In this document: positions 41,269 to 51,200 of the stretch, one piece after another
Position numbering within the stretch: position 1 is the first letter of the stretch
Layout of the letters: the number at the start of each line of letters is the position of its first letter
From: Corynebacterium minutissimum
GTDB taxonomy: Bacteria > Actinomycetota > Actinomycetes > Mycobacteriales > Mycobacteriaceae
DNA: 64,000 nucleotides
NCBI RefSeq assembly: GCF_000805675.1
Contig: NZ_JSEF01000006.1
Location: 186,001 to 250,000 of the forward strand
Direction: 5' to 3'
The notes under the pieces: generated by a model
Told to the model about the DNA's origin: nothing
Database searches by the model: none
Seen by the model: only the letters and a program-made list of their open reading frames with translations
Program-made: the position numbers and the translations under genes

Positions 41269-42846
41269 ATGGACTTCCTACTATCAATCGCAAACTTTGT
41301 TGTTAATGAGATTCTCTCCGTTCCAGCATTCCTGATCGGCCTCATTACTGCGGTCGGCCTTGCTGCCATGGGCCGCGGCATGGGCCAAGCGCTGGGCGGG
41401 GCCATCAAGGCCACCCTTGGTTTCCTGCTCATTGGTGCAGGTGCCGGTCTTGTTGTGGCATCGCTGGAGCCTCTTGGCACGATGATTGCCGGTGCCACGG
41501 GTGCGCAGGGCGTGGTGCCCACCAACGAGGCTATCGTCGGCATTGCCCAAGAGCAGTTCGGCAGCCAGGTCGCCTGGATCATGATTCTGGGCTTTGTAGT
41601 CTCCCTACTTCTCGCGCGCTTTACGCCGATGAGTTACGTCTTCCTTACGGGTCACCACGTATTGTTCATGGCCACGATGCTCACCATGGTGCTCGCCCCG
41701 GCGGGCTATTCGGCATGGATCGTCGTTCTCTTCGGTGCCGTTCTGCTCGGTATCCTGATGGTCTCCCTACCGGCGATTGCGCATCCGTGGACCCGCCGCA
41801 TTACTGGTGATGACTCGATTGCCATCGGCCATTTTGGCACAGCCGGCTACCTTGCCGCGGGTGCGGTGGGCAAGGTCGTTGGTGGCAAGGGCAAGAAGAT
41901 GTCGCCGTCGACTGAAGAACTCAAGCTTCCTGAGGGGCTACGCTTCCTTCGTGATTCTATGGTCGCTACCGCGCTATCCATGGCGCTGATGTACATTGTC
42001 TTGGCCGTGCTGTTTATTGCACGCGCGGGTACTGAAGAAGCATTCACTGCTTTTGAGGGCGGTGCCACCAACGTAGGTAATTACCTCATGCAGTCCTTTA
42101 CCCAGGGCCTTCAATTCGGTGTTGCCGTGGCAGTGATTCTGTTTGGTGTGCGCACCATTCTGGGTGAGCTTGTTCCGGCCTTCCAAGGCATTGCTGCCAA
42201 GGTGGTTCCTGGTGCTATTCCAGCTCTGGATGCACCTATCGTCTTTCCTTACGCCCAGAATGCTGTGTTGGTGGGCTTCATTTCCTCTTTCGTCGGCGGG
42301 CTCATCGGATTGGCAGTTCTTTCCCTGTGGCTTAACCCTGCCTTCGGCGTCGCATTGATTCTTCCTGGCCTCGTCCCACACTTCTTCACTGGTGGTGCTG
42401 CGGGTGTCTACGGCAATGCAACCGGCGGGCGCCGCGGTGCTATCTTCGGTGCCTTCGCTAACGGCCTGCTGATCACCTTCTTGCCAGCGTTCCTGTTGGG
42501 CGTTCTTGGTTCCTTCGGCTCTGCCAACACCACCTTTGGTGACGCTGACTTCGGCTGGTTCGGCCTCCTTCTGGGCTGGTCCACGCGCGCCAATGGCGCC
42601 CTGGGCCTCGTCTTCGTTGCGCTGTGCGGTGCGGCTGTCTTCGTGCTGGGTTGGGTATCGCAGCGCAACCTTGTCGACGGGCACTGGGACCCCACCCCCT
42701 GGCGCCCCACGCCGGGCGAAGGATCGACAGCCGCCGCCGAGAGTGATGTAGAACCACTCGCTGCCGGCCAGACTGCAGCCTCCAAGAAGTACCCCAAGGT
42801 TTTGCCGCCTGATGGGGCGCCGGTTCCGCCTGCGAAGATTGCTTAG
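41269..42846 (+). CDS. PTS ascorbate-type transporter IIC (UlaA family)
   Basis: A 525-residue membrane protein with 10-11 helices. Family features include IANFVVNEILSVPAFLIGLI at the N-terminus, GRGMGQALGGAIKATLGFLL, the pair FPYAQNAVLVGF and FSTGGA-like HFFTGGAAGVYGNATGGRRG, and ALGLVFVALCGAAVFVLGW. The last 70 residues are a polar, Pro/Ala-rich cytosolic tail not typical of E. coli UlaA. No lactonase, decarboxylase or regulator gene follows, so downstream catabolism must be elsewhere. Confidence 0.9.
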   Translation: MDFLLSIANFVVNEILSVPAFLIGLITAVGLAAMGRGMGQALGGAIKATLGFLLIGAGAGLVVASLEPLGTMIAGATGAQGVVPTNEAIVGIAQEQFGSQVAWIMILGFVVSLLLARFTPMSYVFLTGHHVLFMATMLTMVLAPAGYSAWIVVLFGAVLLGILMVSLPAIAHPWTRRITGDDSIAIGHFGTAGYLAAGAVGKVVGGKGKKMSPSTEELKLPEGLRFLRDSMVATALSMALMYIVLAVLFIARAGTEEAFTAFEGGATNVGNYLMQSFTQGLQFGVAVAVILFGVRTILGELVPAFQGIAAKVVPGAIPALDAPIVFPYAQNAVLVGFISSFVGGLIGLAVLSLWLNPAFGVALILPGLVPHFFTGGAAGVYGNATGGRRGAIFGAFANGLLITFLPAFLLGVLGSFGSANTTFGDADFGWFGLLLGWSTRANGALGLVFVALCGAAVFVLGWVSQRNLVDGHWDPTPWRPTPGEGSTAAAESDVEPLAAGQTAASKKYPKVLPPDGAPVPPAKIA

Positions 42847-43214
42847 CTATTCTCCGGCACTGCGCGTTACGGGCCACGATTAGATGACCGGACGGGGAAG
42901 ACGAGAGGTACTTTCGCGGCTGTTTCGACCGTGATCAGCAGTGTATTGAGCCTTTGTGGTCCAGCGCCATAAACATCTATATGTCCTCGGTTAGGATGCT
43001 TTTTCTTGTAGAGAACGCATAATGAACCGAGGGCCTTTCATTTCTTGAGGAAACAGCCTAAGTGACATCGAAGTCCGCATTACGGAACGCGGCGATGGGA
43101 TGATTTGGTTTTCCTTTAGACCTTTCTTTCTTAAAAGAGATTCAATACCTGCAGATCCTTAGGAGCTGGTTTCGTAGAATGGTGAAGGCTTGGCTCCAAC
43201 GGAAGGTGGCTATT
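42847..43214. other. Intergenic region, left edge of the defence island
   Basis: About 370 bases. An inverted repeat (CCTCGGTT at 42985-42992 with AACCGAGG at 43025-43032) is the only clear structure. GC content falls from here into the following gene. No gene is seen. Confidence 0.4.
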
Positions 43215-45635
43215 ATGAAGAACGGCCTAAAGATTGTTCATATCTTTGACGGTGCAAATAAGCGTCTCATCATCCCCGTCTACCAACGCAAATATGCGTG
43301 GTCAAGGCCCCAATGTGAGCGGCTCTTCAATGATATTGAATCCATGATCGAGACGGGGCAGCCATCGCACTTCTTTGGATCGATTGTCGGCAAGGCTGAA
43401 GGTAGCTTTGAGTGGCAGGTCATTGATGGCCAACAACGTCTTACCACGACAAGTCTTTTGATGTTGGCGCTTGTGCATTCCATTGAGGATCGGGAGATTG
43501 AATGCAGTGACCCAAATCTTTCGTCGAGCATTAAAGAATCCTACTTGCTTGCTCGGCAAGGAGGAGAATTAGTACTAAAGCTAAAGCCCATTGAGGATGA
43601 TGCTTCCGCGTACGAGGCGGTATTTAATCGGTACCAGGTACTCCCCGAAGAGTCGAACATAGTAAGAAACTACCGCTATTTCCGTGAAGCATTGGCTTCC
43701 ACGAACTTGTCGGCGGAGGATATCTGGAATCGTGGCATCTGGAACCTTCAGGTGATGCATTTGGACTTGGAAGACCATGATCATCCGCAGCGAATCTTCG
43801 AAACGCTAAATTCGACGGGTGTTGCGCTTGCTGAGTCCGATAAAATTCGAAATTTCGTTTTGATGGATCATCCAACGGCCATTCAAAACAAACTCTATAA
43901 AGATTACTGGCTACAAATTGAAAAGCAGGTGGGGGATCACTCGGATTGGTTTTTCCGTCAGTATCTCGCAGCCAAGCGAGGCACGTGGGCTCGAAGGGAT
44001 AGGGTTTATCCAGAGTTCCAACTCTACGTCTCTAAGTCTGCATTGACTGTGGAAGAGATTCTTAGCGATGTGCTTGAGTTCGCTATTCTTCACCGCAATA
44101 TTTCGGATTGCTCGACTGAGTTTCCATCGGTGAATCGTCAACTCCGTCGGGCGAATCTGATTTTGGGTGATGTTACGCTTCCCTTTCTATGGAATGTTTA
44201 CCGCGATGCGCGAAGCGGGATTATTGATGAGCGTGACCTATTGCAGGTCATCAAAATCGTGGAAACGCATTCGTTTAGGCGAACCACGTCCGCAGTGGCT
44301 TCGAACGCTCTAAACAAGATCTATGCCACCATGTACGGCGAGGTACGAAAGGTCTTTACGGAAGGGGAGACGTATTCGAACATTGTCGCTTTTCTTTTGC
44401 TGCGGCGTGCAAATACCAGCGGACGAATTCCGAATGATGAGGAGTTCCGTGAAGCTTTCCTGACGAGGAATTTCTTCAACACTCCGGTGAACTTCAAGAG
44501 ATATCTATTTGATCACCTTGAAAACGGGGACTCCCTAGATACCCATGACATCATCAAAGGTCTTGAAACAGACAGCTTGTCTGTTGAGCACATCATGCCC
44601 CAGACTCTTACACCTGCCTGGAAGAAGATGCTGGGAGATGACTTTGAAAGTATCCACTCGGCCTGGATTCACCGAATCGGAAATCTAACGGTTACCGGTT
44701 ACAACAGCTCATATTCAAACTTGTCTTTCCCAGAGAAGAAAGACAACGAGAATGGTTTTGTGTCAACATCTTACCGGCTTAACGAGTACGTTAAGCGGCA
44801 AGAAACGTGGGCGGAGGAACAGATGGCTGAGCGAACCAAACAGCTGACCGATTTTGCTGTTGAGCACTGGCCATTACCGACCACTACCTTTACTCCGCCT
44901 CCAGCACTCCAAGACCGCGAACCGCTTGGGGAGGACACCAGATTTGTTAATAGGACGATTACAGGATACGAGTTCAACGGCACTCAGCTTTCGGTAGAAA
45001 ATTGGTCCCAGATGCTTGTTTCGTTCTTGTCTGTCTTGGATGAGGACCATCATGATGCCTTGAATACGTTCGCCGAAACGAATGGCTTGGTGTTTAACAA
45101 GCAGGAGCCATGGATGGAAGGGAACGGTAAAGCGAGAGAATTTGCCAATGACATGTGGGTATTCGTGAATACGGATACGACCATGAAGGTTGAATTGCTC
45201 CGAAAAATCTTCGCGGCACTTGGATTGGATCCTTACGAACTCATTTTCATTCTCAAGCCATTGAAGGAACAACCTGAGGCTGAACCGGAAAAGGAAAACA
45301 AGTACTCGGAACTCACAAAGTTCATTCCCAGAGTCGCAGAACTGGCAGAAACTAATGAAGCAGGAGACTCGATGAATGCGTTTGTTGAGGAGTTTTCCAA
45401 ATCCTTCGAGCCTTTCCGTGTTGAGAACGCGCGGAAAGTGCTTCACGGAAGGACCCCAATAGAGTTTCTATCTTCAGCGTCGATCGAGGAAGCTACCGCT
45501 GAGGAGACCTTTGCGCTTCTCTCACAGATTCTTGGTGCTGTCGAATACTTGGGTATCTCCCCGGTTAAAGATTTTATTGATGACGGAAACCTGCAAAGGG
45601 TTCTTCGCAGGCTCGTGATGCTCGGAAGCCAGTAA
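43215..45635 (+). CDS. DUF262/DUF1524 protein (GmrSD-like, putative type IV restriction)
   Basis: An 806-residue protein (ATG 43215 after GGAAGGTGG; ATG 43179 is an alternative). The N-terminal DUF262 (GmrS-like NTPase) has IIPVYQRKYAWSRPQCERLF (about 19-38) and the catalytic VIDGQQRLTTTSLLM (about 66-80). Mid-protein is helical. The DUF1524 HNH-type nuclease (GmrD-like) has SVEHIMPQTL with His459 and HRIGNLTVTGYNSSYSN. The C-terminal 250 residues are an extra helical region with a paired DUF-like segment (YEFNGTQLSVENWSQMLVSF). GmrSD enzymes cut modified phage DNA with NTP. GC is markedly lower than in its neighbours, suggesting transfer. Confidence 0.85.
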   Translation: MKNGLKIVHIFDGANKRLIIPVYQRKYAWSRPQCERLFNDIESMIETGQPSHFFGSIVGKAEGSFEWQVIDGQQRLTTTSLLMLALVHSIEDREIECSDPNLSSSIKESYLLARQGGELVLKLKPIEDDASAYEAVFNRYQVLPEESNIVRNYRYFREALASTNLSAEDIWNRGIWNLQVMHLDLEDHDHPQRIFETLNSTGVALAESDKIRNFVLMDHPTAIQNKLYKDYWLQIEKQVGDHSDWFFRQYLAAKRGTWARRDRVYPEFQLYVSKSALTVEEILSDVLEFAILHRNISDCSTEFPSVNRQLRRANLILGDVTLPFLWNVYRDARSGIIDERDLLQVIKIVETHSFRRTTSAVASNALNKIYATMYGEVRKVFTEGETYSNIVAFLLLRRANTSGRIPNDEEFREAFLTRNFFNTPVNFKRYLFDHLENGDSLDTHDIIKGLETDSLSVEHIMPQTLTPAWKKMLGDDFESIHSAWIHRIGNLTVTGYNSSYSNLSFPEKKDNENGFVSTSYRLNEYVKRQETWAEEQMAERTKQLTDFAVEHWPLPTTTFTPPPALQDREPLGEDTRFVNRTITGYEFNGTQLSVENWSQMLVSFLSVLDEDHHDALNTFAETNGLVFNKQEPWMEGNGKAREFANDMWVFVNTDTTMKVELLRKIFAALGLDPYELIFILKPLKEQPEAEPEKENKYSELTKFIPRVAELAETNEAGDSMNAFVEEFSKSFEPFRVENARKVLHGRTPIEFLSSASIEEATAEETFALLSQILGAVEYLGISPVKDFIDDGNLQRVLRRLVMLGSQ

Positions 45636-45754
45636 CGGGTTTTACGAGAGATAGAAGGCCGAAGTCACAGCAGATACTGGAGTAACCCTTCATCTTCGTA
45701 GAAGAAGCTCTCCATAGGGCCTTCCAAGCTTCGTTGAGTACATAGAGTAGGAGC

Positions 45755-46222
45755 GTGACCCAATACTCGTTGGTACATATTTCGGAGCTGCCCCGTGGCG
45801 AGTTTGCCTTCCCCGGTCCGCTTCGCGACGCCCTCGTCAACGCGATCCTGGACGGCATGAAAACCACCACGACATCCTTTCTGGACGAGTATCCGCTCGG
45901 CCACGACCCGCGCGAGGGCGTGGACACCCTTGAGGCAGTCCTTGACTCACATGACACCGTGGTGTGCGTCATCCGTACCACCGAGGTTCAGATCTGCAGG
46001 CTCGCAGACGTCAGTGACGAGCATGCCATCGCCGAGGGCGAGGGCTCCGCTGACGCCAGTGAATGGCGTGCCGGGCATGAAAAGTTCTGGCGTTCACCCG
46101 AGTTCGTTGAGTGCATCGGCCAGTTAGACATCAACGATGACACCCAGGTGGTGTCCCAGCGTTTCACCATCGACTCGCGGTACCCGACCAGAAGTTTGGT
46201 GCCGTGGGATGCCGAAACCTAG
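45755..46222 (+). CDS. ASCH-domain protein
   Basis: A 155-residue soluble protein of the ASCH/DUF984 family: EFAFPGPLRDALVNAILDGM, KTTTTSFLDEY, DTVVCVIRTTEVQICRLADV and DASEWRAGHEKFW are the usual blocks. ASCH domains have a PUA-like beta-barrel thought to bind RNA or modified nucleotides; some hydrolyse N4-acetylcytidine. Its start GTG 45755 is plausible. It overlaps the convergent acetyltransferase gene by four bases. Confidence 0.8.
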   Translation: MTQYSLVHISELPRGEFAFPGPLRDALVNAILDGMKTTTTSFLDEYPLGHDPREGVDTLEAVLDSHDTVVCVIRTTEVQICRLADVSDEHAIAEGEGSADASEWRAGHEKFWRSPEFVECIGQLDINDDTQVVSQRFTIDSRYPTRSLVPWDAET

Positions 46223-46725
46223 GAAAGTCGGTACACCTCGTAGTCATCCGGCACACCTGCGCCGGGAACGTGCTGCAGACCGAGCTTCAATGCTAGGGCA
46301 ATCGAGGCCGCATTGGTGGGATCGACGATGGCGACGACAGGGAGCTGCGGGAAGCGTTCGCGCGCACTGGCAATCGCAGCGGCCGCAGCCTCCTTGGCAA
46401 ATCCCTGTCCCTGCGATTCGGGTGCGAAGCGGTAGTAGAGGTTGAGCACTTCTTCACCGGCTTCCTCGCTATGACGCACACCGGTAAAACCTATCGTCGT
46501 GCCATCAAGCGTGGACACCACGTAGTAGCCCAGCTGCTTCTCACGCCAATTGGCTTGCCATGCGCGTGCCAGCTTCGTGGCTTCCTCCCTGGTCTTCATG
46601 GCAAGTTCAGGGCGGTGTTCGTAGGTGCGGGCGTCCGAGTGAATGGCAAAGATGGCGTCAATATCGGCATCCGTCGGTAGCTCAAGGTTGAGTCGCGGAG
46701 TGCTTAGGGTATGAGTGACATTCAT
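46219..46725 (-). CDS. GNAT-family N-acetyltransferase (RimJ/RimL type)
   Basis: A 168-residue acetyltransferase: LSTPRLNLELPTDADIDAIF, GTTIGFTGVRHSEE, VLNLYYRFAPESQGQGFAKE with the acetyl-CoA loop (Q/R-x-x-G-x-G/A, here QGQGFA), and NAASIALALKLGLQHV. It would acetylate an amino group of a protein terminus or a small molecule. The substrate cannot be inferred. ATG 46725. Confidence 0.9.
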   Translation of the reverse strand: MNVTHTLSTPRLNLELPTDADIDAIFAIHSDARTYEHRPELAMKTREEATKLARAWQANWREKQLGYYVVSTLDGTTIGFTGVRHSEEAGEEVLNLYYRFAPESQGQGFAKEAAAAAIASARERFPQLPVVAIVDPTNAASIALALKLGLQHVPGAGVPDDYEVYRLS

Positions 46726-46789
46726 TGTGAGTCCTGACGTCGAAAGCTACGGTCTGCCAAGGCTACCCAATCCCTCGCGTGTGGTGCAG

Positions 46790-47030
46790 TCAATCTTCGC
46801 GTACGAACGACCCCATGTTGTCGATGCTGGTCATCGCGTATTTTCTACCGTAAGTGCGGCAGCCGGTGTAATTATCCACTGGATTGTTCAGCGCTGGTGC
46901 AGCCGGCGCTTGGTAGGCGGGTGCGGATTGCTGAGCTCCCTGCTCCGCACGGCGGGCAGCCTCCGCGGCCGCTTGTTCCGCACGGCAGGCTGCTCCTTCT
47001 GCTTCACCACAACCGTGCCCACTGGCAGTA
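46790..47030 (-). pseudogene. 3' remnant of a gene (Ala/Gln-rich tail with two cysteines)
   Basis: On the minus strand, a frame ending at TGA 46790-46792 reads CRAEQAAAEAARRAEQGAQQ, a Pro/Ala linker, and NPVDNYTGCRTYGRKYAMTS ending MGSFVRED. This Ala/Glu/Arg coiled segment followed by a small domain looks like the C-terminus of a corynebacterial secreted protein. No start or upstream part exists; the frame runs directly into the end of the HIRAN gene at 47044. I take it as a remnant cut by insertion of that gene. The right edge is approximate. Confidence 0.4.
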
Positions 47031-47043
47031 GACCAACTAAGGA

Positions 47044-48042
47044 TTAGCCTGTGATAGCAAAGGGGGTTTGTTCGCCATCCCTTTCCTCAGGTGACCTTGC
47101 CCATTCGCTCCACTCAATCTGGTATTTGCGGCGCAGTTCTTTTTCGGTCAAGTTGCTTGGCCGACTTAGAACCCCGTCTTTGCTGTTTTGGGCTTCAGCT
47201 TTCATCTCGTTGATGTATTTTCGAACAGTTCCAGTCGAACGTGGAAAGCTTTTGGATATTTTGGTTGCTGGTTGCCCTTGAAGGTGGAGTTGATACATTT
47301 CCCACTTCATCAATCTGAGTTCGTAAGCTTTTAACTCACGATTAATCCGCCTACGGTAGTTTCGGAGATATTGGTGAAGAAGCCAATTGTTTTCGATGTT
47401 CCTTGGTTCGAATAAGGGGAAGGCTATTGCTAAATGCTTGTTGTCGTAGAACTTCTTCACCGTGTTCTCTGAAAGGCGAAATCTATCTTGACTAATGCTT
47501 TCTCTTTCATTGTCCGAAAAGTGGTCCCAAATAATGTCGAGTTCTTCGAAGCAAGAGGCGATTCGGAAACCTATGAAGAGTGTCCAGAATGTAGGTAACT
47601 GGATCGTGAAACTGAACATTAGTTTTTGCATTTCTCTTTTTTGATCAATGTCGATCCAAGGTTCTTCTAGGAGTGGTGCATAGTGATCTGTGAAGTCTTC
47701 AACCTCTACTGGCACAATGCATCGGTTGCCTTGTTGGCGGAGATACGAGACGCAGGGAGCGAGTTTTTCTGCGTAGCGGGCTGGTACCCATCCAAGCATC
47801 GTGTTCCCATACCAAACTTCGATCGCATTCGGGTCGAATTCATTATGAGGAGCGGGTTTCAGTTCTCCATAGGTGACGTTTCGAGCTATCCGGCTGGGAA
47901 TGGAATCTACATACTTGGTTCCCGAAATCCCAGAGATATGACAGTACATTTGATCTAGGCTTTTCTTGTTCTTCGATGCGCTAACCATTGCAGGCGTTAC
48001 CAGCCAGTCCTTTTTAACTAGACAGAAGAATTCTTTTTCCAT
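47044..48042 (-). CDS. HIRAN-domain protein
   Basis: A 332-residue protein with ATG 48042. Residues about 28-110 form a HIRAN domain: HISGISGTKYVDSIPSRIAR, then NEFDPNAIEVWYGNTMLGWV and PARYAEKLAP. HIRAN domains bind 3' ends of single-stranded DNA and occur fused to SNF2 helicases and restriction proteins. The middle is helical. Near residue 265, QGQPATKISKSFPRSTGTVRKYI looks like a helix-turn-helix. GC is low. It is divergent from the helicase-methylase operon at 48278 and may be its regulator or an accessory DNA-end sensor; this is inference. Confidence 0.75.
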   Translation of the reverse strand: MEKEFFCLVKKDWLVTPAMVSASKNKKSLDQMYCHISGISGTKYVDSIPSRIARNVTYGELKPAPHNEFDPNAIEVWYGNTMLGWVPARYAEKLAPCVSYLRQQGNRCIVPVEVEDFTDHYAPLLEEPWIDIDQKREMQKLMFSFTIQLPTFWTLFIGFRIASCFEELDIIWDHFSDNERESISQDRFRLSENTVKKFYDNKHLAIAFPLFEPRNIENNWLLHQYLRNYRRRINRELKAYELRLMKWEMYQLHLQGQPATKISKSFPRSTGTVRKYINEMKAEAQNSKDGVLSRPSNLTEKELRRKYQIEWSEWARSPEERDGEQTPFAITG

Positions 48043-48277
48043 AGCGTTTCATCTCAAGTGGGCCGGCAGACGACATCACTTACAAATTGCAAGGACCTTT
48101 TGTTGGCAGGCCTAGCTCACGTAGTCGTGAGTGAGGTATTGGAAAGTCGTTTGTAAGACAATGTTGCCAACTGCAGCTGTTTATCATTTAACTATCATGA
48201 TTAATGATACGCGCCTCTCGAACTCCTGAGCCACAATCTGCCCAATAGGGTCCAACCTCGCTGCTACCTTGGACTCC
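48043..48277. promoter_or_regulatory. Divergent promoter region of the helicase-methylase operon
   Basis: The 235 bases between the HIRAN gene and the SNF2 helicase gene contain a hairpin CTCACG-TAGT-CGTGAG at about 48116-48131 and an AT-rich inverted repeat TATCATT...AATGATA at about 48182-48209. The latter is placed for a promoter-operator. No gene is seen. Confidence 0.4.
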
Positions 48278-51200
48278 ATGAGCCTTACCGACTACTCCCA
48301 GCTCGCCCCCGGCGTGACCATCTCCTGCCGCGACGAGCACTGGCTGGTCAGCAACGTCGCGCGCACCACCGACGGCTTCCGCATCCGCGCCCGCGGCGTG
48401 AGCGACTACGTGCGCGATACCACCGCCACTTTCTTCACCGCGCTCGATGACATCGAGGTCTTCGATCCCGCCAACGTCACCGTCCGCCCGGATGAGTCGC
48501 CGCAGTTTCGCCACACCCGCCTGTGGCTGGAGTCCACGCTGCGCCGCACGCCGGTGCCGCTGTATCAAAAGCAGCTGGAGGTAGCCACGCAAATGCTGGC
48601 AGACCCGCTGGATTATCAGCTCTCCGCCGTGAAGTCGGCGCTCTCAGATGAGCGCATCCGCCCGCGTGTGCTGCTGGCGGATGCCGTGGGCCTGGGCAAG
48701 ACGTTGGAGATCGGCATGATTTTAGCGGAGCTCATCCGCCGCGGCAGGGGAGAGCGCATCCTCGTCGTCACGCCCAAGCACGTCATGGAGCAGTTCCAGC
48801 AGGAGCTGTGGACGCGTTTTGCCATCCCGCTGGTTCGCCTAGATAGCCAGGGCATCCAGAAGGTCCGCCAGAAGCTGCCGGCATCGAAGAACCCCTTTAC
48901 TTACTTCCCGCGCGTCATCGTGTCCATGGATACGCTTAAAGCACCGAAGTACCGCGCGCAGCTGGAGAAGGTGCGCTGGGATGCCGTGGTCATCGATGAG
49001 ATTCATAACGCCACGAACGCCGGCTCCCAGAACAATGAGTTGGCCCGTACGCTGGCGCCGACCACCGAGTCCCTCATTCTGGCATCGGCCACCCCGCACA
49101 ACGGCCGCGAGGAATCCTTCAAGGAAATCCTGCGCTTGCTCGACCCACTCTCTGTCCTCCCGGACGGCTCCATCGACATGGAGGCCGCCAAAAAGCTCAT
49201 CATCCGCCGCCACCGCAATTCACCCGAGGTGGCCTCCGTGGTGGGGGAGAAGTGGGCCAAGCGCGGTGAGCCCCGCAATATCTTGGTGGATGCCTCCCCG
49301 GAGGAAAACGCTGTCGCGCGCGCCATCGCTGAGGATTGGGTCAATAACCCCGCCAGCACGGCGAATGACCGCCTCTTCCCCTGGACCTTGGTCAAGGCTT
49401 TCCTGTCCTCCCCGGCAGCACTGGCGGAGTCCATTGCCGCGCGCCAGAAGCTCGACAAGCCCAAAGAACAGGACAAGCTGGAGCGTCTCACCGAGCTCAA
49501 CAGCAAGGTCACGGAGGAAAACTCCAACAAGTTTGCCGCGCTCATTGATTACCTCATGGAGATAGGCGTCAAGAAGGGCTCCGAGCGCCGCGTGGTTATC
49601 TTCTCGGAGAGGGTGGCGACGTTGAGGTGGTTGCAGGAGAACGTCGCTAAGCATCTCAAGCTCCCGAAAGGCGCGGTGAAAGTCATGCACGGCGGCCTAT
49701 CGGATTCGGATCAGCTGGCGCTTATCGACGAATTCAAGCGCACCGACACCCCTCTTCGCGTGCTGATTACCGGCGACGTCGCCTCCGAAGGCGTCAACCT
49801 GCATGCCCAGTGCCACCATCTTGTGCACTATGACATCCCGTGGTCGCTCATCCGCATCCAGCAGCGCAACGGCCGCATCGACCGTTACGGCCAGGAGCAC
49901 GAGCCGGAGATCACCTCCCTGTTGCTGGACCCGAAGGACGCGGAGGTGGCCGATTCCATCGGTGAGCTGCGCGTGCTCACTCGCCTCATTGACCGCGAGT
50001 ATTCGGCCAACCAGCTCCTCGGTGATGCCGCCCCACTCATGGGCAAGCACAACCCCAAAGCGGAGGAGGATGAGATCCGCGCGGTGCTCATGCACGAGCG
50101 CGACTTCGATGAGGTGGTGGCCTCCCCGGAGGAGATCCTCACCGGTGCGCACGCTAAGCCGGCGCCTGACGTTGAACCTGAGGCCGCCGCTCCGGCCTCC
50201 GGCCTGGGCGATGACATCTGGGCGCTACTTGCCGCCGCTGCCACCAGCGGCCCCGACGACGCCGAGAGCCCCGAGGACTCCACCAGCACCGACAACGCCG
50301 AGCACACCAACGACGCCGCCCCCGCGCCGTCGCGCCGCTCGGTGCGCCACAGCCTTTACCGCGCGGAGAAGGACTACCTCGGTGACGCGCTAGCGGAGGC
50401 CTACCAAGATTCGGCAGACAAGTCCTTGAGCGCCGGTGGCGTGGATTTTGCGCAGCACGATAATGACATTGTGGAGCTAACCCCGCCACGCGATCTGTGC
50501 CGGCGTTTTGACTACCTGCCTCAGGATTACGTGTCCTACCGCAAAGTCACCGAGCGCCTCATGCTCGCCACCTCTGAACGCCGCGGCAACCAACACCTCA
50601 AGGCTGCGCGCGAAGGTGATTCGGAGAAGTCCTGGCCGCGCGCCCACTTCTTGGGCCCACTGCACCCGGTCTCCGAGTGGGCTGCCGACCGCGCCCTAAC
50701 CAACATGGCACAAAGCGAAATCCCCGCCGTACTCGGTGCGGTGGACACACCGACGCTGCTGCTCATGGGAACGCTCACCAACTCCCGCGGCCAGGTGCTC
50801 TCTCGCACCTTCCTCACCGCCACGGAGGGCCCCTTCGGCTTCGACGTCCCCGCCGGTATGCAGGCAGTGGACATTGAGGTTCACGAAGATGTCTATGCCT
50901 GGCTCAACCGCATTGGGCTTACGGACAACGCCATTAACCCCGGCGAGTTCGTCGTTCCTGATTCCGCCGCACAGCTCATCGCCGCCGCCGTGGAGGCCGC
51001 GCACAGCCACCTCACCGTGGTTAAGAACACCAACCTGGATCACGCCCAAGACCGCATCGCGGGCTGGCAGCAGCGCGCCGATTACTGGCAGCAGGCTAAC
51101 TCCGGCCAGCAGACCCTCAAGATCAAGGACACTAAGCGCCTTATTCACCAGGACGAGGAGCTGTTGAAATCCATGGCCCCGGAGCGCTCCCTCGTGCGCC

